Source: Litoribrevibacter sp041590855
Lineage (GTDB): Bacteria > Pseudomonadota > Gammaproteobacteria > Pseudomonadales > Litoribrevibacteraceae
DNA: 6,187 bases
Reading direction: 5' to 3'
NCBI GenBank assembly: GCA_041590855.1
Contig: JBFHTA010000243.1
Location: 1 to 6,187, forward strand
The notes under the pieces were generated by a model. That model made no database searches. It saw only the letters and a list, made by a program, of their open reading frames with translations, and was not told where the DNA came from. Below are positions 1-5,528 of the stretch, piece after piece. Made by a program: the position numbers and the translations under genes. Within the stretch, counting starts at the first letter, position 1, and the number at the start of each line of letters is the position of its first letter.

Positions 1-1460
1 GCCTGATCATGAGCGCATTCCATCGGAATCACTTTATCCTGACCTTCAACGCCAATCTGGATAACATCGACAGCGCCTGGTCTGGAATGATTGTGTTTGA
101 TGAGCAAGGCACCGTGATCTCGGCCAATCGCCGCGCAGAACTGATTCTGGGTCACGACATTGCCTTAACCAAGATTACCAACCTGTTTAATTGCTCACTG
201 ACCAATCTGAAGAATCACCCGGAAAACCTACCCATCCCATTGATGACACTTAATAAATACGAAATGTTGGGCATTATTAAGCGCCCTTCGGCTTCCGGTA
301 TCCAAGTACAGGATTTTCGTCAGCAAAGCCTGCCCGGACGACCAGCGACATCAATAATAGACACGAGTCCACTTGGCACGACCGCACCGCCATTGAACAG
401 CTCCCGTCAGGACATCACGGCCAGCGATGAAATTCCACTCAGCCGAATTGGTTTTGGGGACCAGAAAGTTGCACGCTGTATTCGCCAGGCCGAGAGAGTC
501 ATTGAAAAGGAAATTCCGATTCTGATTCACGGCGAAACAGGTGTCGGTAAAGAAGTCTTTGTAAAGGCTCTGCACGACAAGAGTTCCCGGCAACACCACC
601 CGTTAGTGGCTGTAAACTGCGCGGCCATTCCCAGTGAGCTGGTAGAATCTGAGCTTTTTGGCTATGAAAAAGGGGCTTTTACCGGGGCCAGTGCCAAAGG
701 GGGCATAGGTTTCATTCGTAAAGCCAACAAAGGCACGCTGTTTCTGGATGAAATTGGCGAAATGCCGCTCAAAGCACAAGCTCGGTTACTGCGTGTTTTG
801 CAAGAGCGCAAAGTAACCCCTCTGGGCTCCACAGAGTCCTACCCGGTCGACATTAAAGTGATCTCTGCCACCAACCGATCATTAAAAGACGATGTGGAAA
901 AAGGTTTATTTCGTCAGGATCTTTATTACCGGGTCAGCGGGTTGAACCTTGAATTACCCCCCCTAAGAGAGCGCACCGACAAAATAGACCTATTCAAAGA
1001 GTTACACCGAATTCATCGGGCAGACGACCAAGCTCAAGAGCTTTCCACTGACATTGTAGAGCTGTTTGATAAACATCCTTGGCCTGGCAACATTCGTCAG
1101 CTGGCCAGTGTCATCCAAATTGCCTTAGCCATGGCTGACGATGAAGTCATCCGACCGGATCATTTGCCAGACGATTTTTTCGAAGACATCCGACGGCAGG
1201 AACGGCTTATCAATGAAGCACCATCCGAACCACAAGATGCCATCGCACCACTGATGTCGGCGGCAGTGTCATCAGCACCGTTATCATCGCCACCATTGTC
1301 TTCAACACCATTTTCTTCAACACCGGCACTGAGTGATATTGATCGGGATACGCTGGATGTCTACCAGACACACAAAGGGAACATTTCTCGTACCGCCAAA
1401 GCATTAGGGATCAGCCGAAATACCCTGTATAAACGCTTAAAAGAGCTGGGCATTAAATAG
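1..1460 (+). CDS. Sigma-54-dependent transcriptional activator, AcoR-like, 5' end missing
   Basis: Enhancer-binding protein that uses ATP hydrolysis to open sigma-54 RNA polymerase promoters. Numbering from the ATG at position 9, it has a PAS-like segment (about 16-80), a variable linker (90-140) and a complete AAA+ domain. The domain shows Walker A GETGVGKE (175-182), GAFTGA sigma-54 contact loop (222-227), Walker B GTLFLDEIGE (242-251), sensor I ATNR (287-290) and sensor II WPGNIRQL (358-365). A Ser/Pro-rich linker (about 414-441) leads to a Fis-type helix-turn-helix (443-483). The frame stays open upstream of position 9 (Leu-Ile codons at 3-8), and the first visible residues match the region after the N-terminal sensory domain of AcoR-type regulators. 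The gene therefore almost certainly begins outside the window, and that ATG is internal. AcoR relatives control acetoin or alcohol/aldehyde catabolism. The effector here cannot be told, and no sigma-54 promoter was found in the window. Confidence 0.93.
   Translation, partial: LIMSAFHRNHFILTFNANLDNIDSAWSGMIVFDEQGTVISANRRAELILGHDIALTKITNLFNCSLTNLKNHPENLPIPLMTLNKYEMLGIIKRPSASGIQVQDFRQQSLPGRPATSIIDTSPLGTTAPPLNSSRQDITASDEIPLSRIGFGDQKVARCIRQAERVIEKEIPILIHGETGVGKEVFVKALHDKSSRQHHPLVAVNCAAIPSELVESELFGYEKGAFTGASAKGGIGFIRKANKGTLFLDEIGEMPLKAQARLLRVLQERKVTPLGSTESYPVDIKVISATNRSLKDDVEKGLFRQDLYYRVSGLNLELPPLRERTDKIDLFKELHRIHRADDQAQELSTDIVELFDKHPWPGNIRQLASVIQIALAMADDEVIRPDHLPDDFFEDIRRQERLINEAPSEPQDAIAPLMSAAVSSAPLSSPPLSSTPFSSTPALSDIDRDTLDVYQTHKGNISRTAKALGISRNTLYKRLKELGIK
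1269..1328 (+). repeat. Four degenerate 15-bp tandem repeats in the activator linker
   Basis: Four consecutive 15-base units encode the pentapeptides SSAPL, SSPPL, SSTPF and SSTPA, between the AAA+ domain and the DNA-binding domain of the sigma-54 activator. Units three and four are nearly identical at the DNA level (TCTTCAACACC in both). The array is in frame and probably forms a flexible tether. Repeat number could vary by slippage without breaking the gene. Confidence 0.75.
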
Positions 1461-1471
1461 CCAAACTCTTT
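1440..1471. terminator. Possible bidirectional terminator between converging genes
   Basis: AAAGAG (1440-1445) pairs with CTCTTT (1466-1471), and an inner GGC/GCC pair (1449-1451 with 1460-1462) could stack above a 3x3 internal loop. It spans the stop codon of the sigma-54 activator and reaches the first bases of the cupin stop. Read on the minus strand, the stem ends in TTTT; on the plus strand the T-run is short. The stem is weak, so this is only a candidate. Confidence 0.3.
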
Positions 1472-1787
1472 AATCTTCACTCTGCTTGAACCAGAACTCG
1501 ATTTCATCCGTTTCAACTTCGAATCGAGCGGAATGCACCGCATGTGCAGGCACATGATACCACTCCCCCACGCCAACTGTTTTAGTTTCTCCGTTCATGG
1601 TCAGAATCAACTCACCACGCGTGATCACACCATGATTATCAGTGTCATGCTGATGCGGCGGAATTTCCGTGCCCGCCGGGTAGGAAGCAAATAACACATC
1701 ACTGCCTTTGGCTTCTAACTTGTAGGCATCGAAACGACCATCGTAAAGAGGGAGTTGCTTAATCTTTTTAGGGTATTGGCCTGACAT
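1470..1787 (-). CDS. Small single-domain cupin protein
   Basis: A 105-residue cytosolic protein that is essentially one cupin beta-barrel. Motif 1 reads G39-x5-H45-x-H47-x3-N51-x6-G58, and motif 2 reads G74-x5-P80-x-H82-x2-H85. His45, His47 and His85 supply three of the usual metal ligands. The glutamate of motif 1 is replaced by Asn51, and the second motif has His82 where Gly is usual. Small cupins of this type may be dioxygenases, isomerases or ligand-binding proteins, and the sequence does not decide which. The start at 1787 has a good AAAGGAAA ribosome binding site at 1792-1799 (minus strand). It lies 33 bp downstream of lysR on the same strand, so the two are probably co-transcribed. It ends 9 bp from the converging sigma-54 activator. 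Confidence 0.88.
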   Translation of the reverse strand: MSGQYPKKIKQLPLYDGRFDAYKLEAKGSDVLFASYPAGTEIPPHQHDTDNHGVITRGELILTMNGETKTVGVGEWYHVPAHAVHSARFEVETDEIEFWFKQSED

Positions 1788-1820
1788 GAGATTTCCTTTC
1801 TGAAATTTATTGCATCCAAT

Positions 1821-2717
1821 TTATTTTATATGCTTGCCCTGAGTTTCCCCGTTAAACCAATTCTGCACAAAATCCACACACAGTCGAAGCGCCGGTGGCA
1901 AATGTTGTCGGGCAGGATACAAGGCATAAAGGGTCAGCTTCGGGCGTTCAACTTGATCCAGTATTTCAACCACCTCTCCTCGATCCAACATCGGTCGACA
2001 CACAAAATCCGGGATAAAACCGATACCCAATCCGGCCTTAATGGCTTCCATCATAAATAAGGTATTGTTTGCCTTTAGATTCCCTTTCACCCGAACCCCT
2101 TCCGACAATGGCCAATTCTGCTTGCCCTGAAAATAACTGTAAATAAAACAATTATGATTCACCAGATCATCCGCCGTGCGAATGGGCTCGGCCTTCGCCA
2201 AATACGAGGGGGCAGCACATACGCAGTAACTAAAACGAGTCAGCGGTTTGCCCACATAAGCAGAATCCACCGGCCGGCTTGAAGCACGAAAACCAAGATC
2301 AAACCCTTGCTCGATCAAATCCATGGGTTCGTCATCCAGATGAATGTCCAGCTCGACCTCTGGATATTGCGTCATAAACGCCGCAAACAACCGAGACAGA
2401 TCAGTTAACCCTAACGCCATGGGAGCGTTAATTCTGAGCTTCCCTTTGGGTTGATGCTGGACGGTTTGAATGTAGCTATCGGCATCCGACATCTTGATCA
2501 AAATTTCACGACAATGCTGCAGGTACCCTTCCCCCACAGGCGTAAGCTGCAGGTTTCGGGTCGATCGATGCAGCAAACGGGCTCCCAGTGATTCTTCCAA
2601 GCGGGTAATTTCTTTACTGATCATGGATTTAGACGCATTCATCTCATCCGCAACCTTGGTAAAACTGCCTAAGTCGGCAAGTCGGGTGAATAATTGTATG
2701 GCTCTCAGCTTATCCAT
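1821..2717 (-). CDS. LysR-type transcriptional regulator, CrgA-like subgroup
   Basis: A 298-residue LysR-family regulator. It has an N-terminal winged helix-turn-helix (about 3-62, with the typical F-x3-A-D-x-G-S-F-T-x-V-A core), a linker helix to about 90, and a periplasmic-binding-like effector domain (about 91-290) opening with G-K-L-R-I-N-A-P (92-99) as in the CrgA-like subgroup. An in-frame ATG lies 11 codons upstream at 2750, but the Met at 2717 is preferred. It has GGAAA six bases upstream, matches the usual family start (MDKLRAIQLF), and the upstream ATG has no ribosome binding site and overlaps a likely -10 box. The gene is divergent from the glutathione S-transferase operon and followed by the cupin gene. 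The family's usual habit suggests it regulates both itself and the divergent operon; the effector is unknown. Confidence 0.93.
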   Translation of the reverse strand: MDKLRAIQLFTRLADLGSFTKVADEMNASKSMISKEITRLEESLGARLLHRSTRNLQLTPVGEGYLQHCREILIKMSDADSYIQTVQHQPKGKLRINAPMALGLTDLSRLFAAFMTQYPEVELDIHLDDEPMDLIEQGFDLGFRASSRPVDSAYVGKPLTRFSYCVCAAPSYLAKAEPIRTADDLVNHNCFIYSYFQGKQNWPLSEGVRVKGNLKANNTLFMMEAIKAGLGIGFIPDFVCRPMLDRGEVVEILDQVERPKLTLYALYPARQHLPPALRLCVDFVQNWFNGETQGKHIK

Positions 2718-2868
2718 ATTGTTTCCATATTGAGAACAGAACATATCCATTGTAGCTATTTTTTAAAAAACTCGAAGCCTCTAATCTAACTTCTGTTCCC
2801 GGCTCCCCCATCACTTGATGAGGAAAAGCCATTGACTACAGAGCCTTATTCCGCACAGGAGACATACC
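2718..2868. promoter_or_regulatory. Divergent control region between lysR and the GST operon
   Basis: The 151-bp gap should hold promoters for both directions. For lysR, a 5/6 -10 box TACAAT lies on the minus strand at 2754-2749, giving a leader of about 25 bases, but the -35 is poor. For the plus-strand operon the best pair is TTGATG (2815-2820) and TACAGA (2837-2842) with a 16-bp spacer, which is weak. A T6A6 palindrome (2759-2770) lies just upstream of the lysR -10. TGTT-N11-AACA (2720-2738) has the T-N11-A spacing of LysR boxes. The location as a regulatory region is firm; the individual elements are tentative. Confidence 0.5.
2734..2798. repeat. Separated inverted repeat GAACAGAA / TTCTGTTC, possible operator
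   Basis: GAACAGAA at 2734-2741 and its exact reverse complement TTCTGTTC at 2791-2798 lie 57 bp apart centre to centre. They sit almost symmetrically about the T6A6 palindrome at 2759-2770 (midpoints 2766 and 2764.5). The left copy would fall near the lysR transcription start. An 8-bp match in a region this size can arise by chance, so an operator role is only suggested. Confidence 0.4.
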
Positions 2869-3477
2869 ATGTACACCCTTTATTTCATGCCCGGTGCCTG
2901 TTCACTTGCCACTCAGGTGATACTGCGCGAACTGAATCAATCCGTTACCCTGATTAATAAAGACACACTTGAGAACTTTACTGACATTAATCCAGTGGGT
3001 ACGGTTCCTGTGTTAACAGATGACACACAAACCATCACCGAAGGCGCAGCCATTCTTCTTCACCTGCTGGATAAGCACAGCAATACCCTGATGCCAGCCC
3101 AAGGGGATGCAAGAACCAAAGCCATTCAACAACTGCTATTCGCCAATGCCACCATGCACCCAGCCTACGGTCGATTGTTCTTCATCGCTCAAAACCTTGA
3201 AGAACCAGCAGCCAAACAATCCGCTTTTGATCAGGCAGCGGATAGCATTAACCAGCTCTGGAAGGTGGTGGAAGAGCAGCTAACGAACCAACCATATCTT
3301 GGCGGTGGGGATGCCTCGGCAGCCGATATTTTACTGGCCGTCTATGCCCGTTGGGGGAAGTATTTCCCGGTCACTATCAACATTGGCCCGAACACAGCTC
3401 AAATGCTGGAACGTATTTGGCAACGTCCGACTTTTCTGGCGGCACTAGCGGCAGAAGAGGCCCAGGTAGCTGCTTAA
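2869..3477 (+). CDS. Glutathione S-transferase, beta-class-like
   Basis: A 202-residue cytosolic enzyme expected to conjugate glutathione to, or carry out glutathione-dependent chemistry on, an electrophilic substrate. The N-terminal thioredoxin-like domain (about 1-75) has the beta-class PGACSLA motif with Cys11 (equivalent to catalytic Cys10 of E. coli GstA), cis-Pro47 in N-P-V-G-T-V-P and the glutathione-binding T57-E58-G59. The helical C-terminal domain has His97 (like His106 of E. coli GstA) and the N-capping box S150-A-A-D153. Length fits the family. The start has a strong AGGAG at 2857-2861. It is the first gene of a three-gene operon divergent from lysR. The closest described class is clear, but the substrate is not. 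Confidence 0.93.
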   Translation: MYTLYFMPGACSLATQVILRELNQSVTLINKDTLENFTDINPVGTVPVLTDDTQTITEGAAILLHLLDKHSNTLMPAQGDARTKAIQQLLFANATMHPAYGRLFFIAQNLEEPAAKQSAFDQAADSINQLWKVVEEQLTNQPYLGGGDASAADILLAVYARWGKYFPVTINIGPNTAQMLERIWQRPTFLAALAAEEAQVAA

Positions 3478-3501
3478 CCATCTGATAGCGAGGTACTGGA
3501 T

Positions 3502-3915
3502 ATGAGCCAAAACATTCATCCATCAGACACATTGGGTTCAGCAAACAACGCTCTAGAAGATCAGCAAACACGCCAACATTTAGAGAATATGCTGACCGAC
3601 TACTTTGATGGCTTACATGAAGGCGATGTGGAAAAATTACGTCGCTTGTTCCATGACGATGTGGTGTTAAAAACACCCGGTCAGCGACGCCCCAGAGAAG
3701 ACTGGCTGAACAATGTGGCGACACGCCCGGTTCCCGCCAAAGAGGCAATTCCTTATCGCTTTAAGGTACTCAACATCGAAGTGATTAATGATATGGCCAT
3801 GGCCAAAGTCGAGTGCCCGCTGTTCGAACACGCATACATCGACTTTCTGATTTTTCTGAAAGAAAACGATCAATGGCGCATTGTCAGTAAAGTATATACA
3901 GACCTCAATCGCTGA
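3502..3915 (+). CDS. NTF2-like / putative lumazine-binding family protein
   Basis: A 137-residue soluble protein with an NTF2-like (SnoaL/Lumazine_bd_2-type) cone fold. The core runs from about residue 25, with the typical opening YFDGLHEGDVEKLRRLFHDD (34-53), Arg66/Trp68 in the middle, and the closing strands YIDFLIFLK (112-120) and WRIVSKVY (125-132). The first 24 residues are polar and look disordered, with no signal peptide. Family members include small polyketide cyclases, isomerases and ligand-binding proteins of unknown role. No catalytic set can be assigned here. GAGGT at 3490-3494 is a good ribosome binding site. It lies 24 bp after the glutathione S-transferase gene and 27 bp before the tautomerase gene, so all three are probably one transcript. 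Confidence 0.85.
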   Translation: MSQNIHPSDTLGSANNALEDQQTRQHLENMLTDYFDGLHEGDVEKLRRLFHDDVVLKTPGQRRPREDWLNNVATRPVPAKEAIPYRFKVLNIEVINDMAMAKVECPLFEHAYIDFLIFLKENDQWRIVSKVYTDLNR

Positions 3916-3942
3916 ACACGGAACACAATTAAGGAGCGCACC

Positions 3943-4152
3943 ATGCCCTACATCAACATCAAAGTTACCGACGAAAATGTAACCCGAGAACAAAAAGAAA
4001 AGCTTATCCAGGGAGCCACTCAATTGATGGTCGAAGTCTTGAATAAAAACCCTCAAACCACCTTTGTGGTGATTGATGAAGTGAACACCGACAACTGGGG
4101 AATTGGCTATGACGTAGTCACGGATCTGCGGGAAAAAGCAAAGAAAGGATGA
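3943..4152 (+). CDS. 4-oxalocrotonate tautomerase family protein
   Basis: A 69-residue protein of the tautomerase superfamily, which uses an N-terminal proline, exposed after Met removal, as a catalytic base for keto-enol conversions; small members usually form hexamers. Pro1 is present (MPYINIKV), as is the conserved T-x-E-Q-K helix start and the D-N-W-G-I-G turn. Compared with Pseudomonas 4-oxalocrotonate tautomerase, the substrate-binding Arg11 and Arg39 are replaced (Asn11/Val12 and Phe40), Phe50 is Trp51, and the last Gly of GIGG is Tyr. True 4-oxalocrotonate activity is therefore doubtful and the substrate is unknown. AAGGAG at 3931-3936 is a strong ribosome binding site. It is the last gene of the three-gene operon, followed by a hairpin. 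Confidence 0.9.
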   Translation: MPYINIKVTDENVTREQKEKLIQGATQLMVEVLNKNPQTTFVVIDEVNTDNWGIGYDVVTDLREKAKKG

Positions 4153-4158
4153 TAGTTA

Positions 4159-4179
4159 CAGGGGCACAGGATGCCCCTG
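4159..4179 (+). terminator. Hairpin ending the GST-NTF2-tautomerase operon
   Basis: A perfect 8-bp stem, CAGGGGCA (4159-4166) and TGCCCCTG (4172-4179), with a 5-base loop begins 7 bp after the tautomerase stop. The following CTCTATTCTAACT is T-rich but not a clean T-run, so termination may be partial. Confidence 0.6.
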
Positions 4180-4211
4180 CTCTATTCTAACTATAACCGC
4201 CTCAGAAAACC

Positions 4212-4232
4212 CTGTCGTTAAGCGTTCGACAG
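4212..4232 (-). terminator. Probable terminator downstream of purC
   Basis: CTGTCG and CGACAG form a 6-bp stem around a 9-base loop. On the minus strand it lies about 30 bp past the purC stop and is followed by GGTTTTC, giving a short T-run. G-U pairs could extend the stem in RNA. It is a modest but correctly placed candidate. Confidence 0.42.
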
Positions 4233-4263
4233 AACCTCTATCAGCACTTGCGCTATCTACACT

Positions 4264-5367
4264 CTAATCTATCAAGCCGTACTCGTTTCGAAGCACGTCA
4301 ATAATCTCAGCCTTTGGATTATCAGACACCGTCAGCGGCCCGCCAATGACCTTTTCTGCAATGCCGACGTACGTTTCAGAGACTTTCATCAACACATCTA
4401 AAGGAAGCTCATTATTTTCTGCCAACGCTTTGCGCTCATCCATACGATCTTTATTCAAAAGAATGTCAGGATCAGGGAAGTGGCTTAACAACAACTGACG
4501 GAAACTCTCTTTCGAATTCTCTACAACCTTACCTTCACGGAATTGAGGGCCGTCCCAGATACGAGAAGAGTCCGGTGTGCCCACTTCATCCATATAAATC
4601 AGTTTTTCATTGCCTGATGCATCTGTGACATAGCCAAATTCAAACTTAGTATCCACAAAGATTTGATCCAGCTCTGCCAAGGCATTGCTGATCACAGAGA
4701 AGCCTTCTTTCAACAGCTTCTCATAAAGATCGATATCTGAGGCCTGAGTAAAATTAAAGGCTTCATAATTGTTGGCGATGTCATCACGGGTGATGTTCAC
4801 ATCATCCACTTCAGGCACCCCAGGGATGCCTTTCAAAATGCCTTTGGTAGACGGAGTAATCAACACGTCGTCCAATTTCTGATCTTTCTGCAAGCCATCG
4901 GGTAATTGAATACCACAGAACTCACGTTCACCTTTTTCATAGGCGCGCCACATAGAACCGGTAATGTATTGTCGACAAATGGCTTCGATCATCACCGGAC
5001 GGGCTTTCTGAACAATCCACACCAGAGGATGAGGAATATCCAGAATGTGACTGTCAGCTAAACCTTGTTCTTTAAACAGCTTAAACCAGTGATTCGACAC
5101 AGCATTCAAAGCAGCACCTTTGCCCGGTACGCCTTTCATGCCACCCTCACCCCGCCAGATACAATCAAAGGCTGAGATACGATCACTGATCACCATGATG
5201 GCCAAAGGCGCATCTTCCGCCACATCATAGCCTTTTTCCTGAATAAGGCGCTTACTGTCGGCTTCCGTTAACCAGTAAACAGAGCGTACCTTGCCACTGT
5301 GTACGGGCTTGTCTGTACGAATAGGTAAGTCATCGTTAACGGCTAGAACTTTATCAGCAAGGCTCAT
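4264..5367 (-). CDS. purC: Phosphoribosylaminoimidazole-succinocarboxamide synthase (SAICAR synthase)
   Basis: Joins aspartate to carboxyaminoimidazole ribotide using ATP, giving SAICAR in de novo purine synthesis in the cytosol. From the chosen start it is 367 residues, the usual length of the long PurC form of Vibrio and related marine Gammaproteobacteria, as opposed to the roughly 240-residue form of E. coli. Motifs seen are SGKVRSVY (24-31), SDRISAFD (61-68), the SAICAR synthase signature FVDTKFEFG (237-245) and MDEVGTPDSSR (259-269). An in-frame ATG 15 codons upstream (5412) is rejected. The Met at 5367 begins the conserved MSLADKVLAV and has AGGA at a good distance (minus strand, 5378-5375). 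The gene is divergent from tapT and intact. Confidence 0.97.
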   Translation of the reverse strand: MSLADKVLAVNDDLPIRTDKPVHSGKVRSVYWLTEADSKRLIQEKGYDVAEDAPLAIMVISDRISAFDCIWRGEGGMKGVPGKGAALNAVSNHWFKLFKEQGLADSHILDIPHPLVWIVQKARPVMIEAICRQYITGSMWRAYEKGEREFCGIQLPDGLQKDQKLDDVLITPSTKGILKGIPGVPEVDDVNITRDDIANNYEAFNFTQASDIDLYEKLLKEGFSVISNALAELDQIFVDTKFEFGYVTDASGNEKLIYMDEVGTPDSSRIWDGPQFREGKVVENSKESFRQLLLSHFPDPDILLNKDRMDERKALAENNELPLDVLMKVSETYVGIAEKVIGGPLTVSDNPKAEIIDVLRNEYGLID

Positions 5368-5528
5368 GAGGATTTCCTGTCTATAGATTAAGCTGAAGAT
5401 TGATGTGTGCAATCGTTGGATAGCACCATTAATTCTATTAGCAATGGAGGGCCGTTAGAGGCTAAACTCTCGCGCTCCAGAAAAACGCGAATCATAGCAG
5501 ACTTTATTCCCCAGCGACACGAATTCAG
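5368..5528. promoter_or_regulatory. Divergent purC/tapT intergenic region
   Basis: These 161 bp must contain the purC promoter and probably one for tapT. Minus-strand candidates for purC, such as TTGCAC with TAATCT 17 bp later, are weak. A partial PurR-like site is present at 5407-5422 (core GCAATCGTTG), but only one half fits, so purine repression cannot be claimed. No RNA structure or small gene was recognised. Confidence 0.35.

Noticed and set aside
366..386. Sigma-54 promoter beginning TTGGCACG
   Set aside because: The -24-like TGGCACG is inside the activator gene and has no TTGC/T element at the required distance. No other good -24/-12 pair was seen in the window.
3377..4056. Minus-strand open frames opposite the GST, NTF2-like and tautomerase genes
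   Set aside because: They are antisense to well-supported family genes, have no ribosome binding sites or recognisable domains, and read as low-complexity chance translations.
2869..4152. A complete catechol meta-cleavage pathway
   Set aside because: Only a tautomerase family member and a GST are present; no ring-cleavage dioxygenase, hydrolase, decarboxylase or aldolase is nearby, and the tautomerase lacks the 4-OT arginines.
5368..5412. Longer purC with 15 extra N-terminal residues
   Set aside because: The extra residues do not belong to the family, while the Met at 5367 has a ribosome binding site and gives the exact usual length of 367.
5407..5422. PurR operator upstream of purC
   Set aside because: Only the GCAANCG half of the palindrome fits; the other half has mismatches at key positions.
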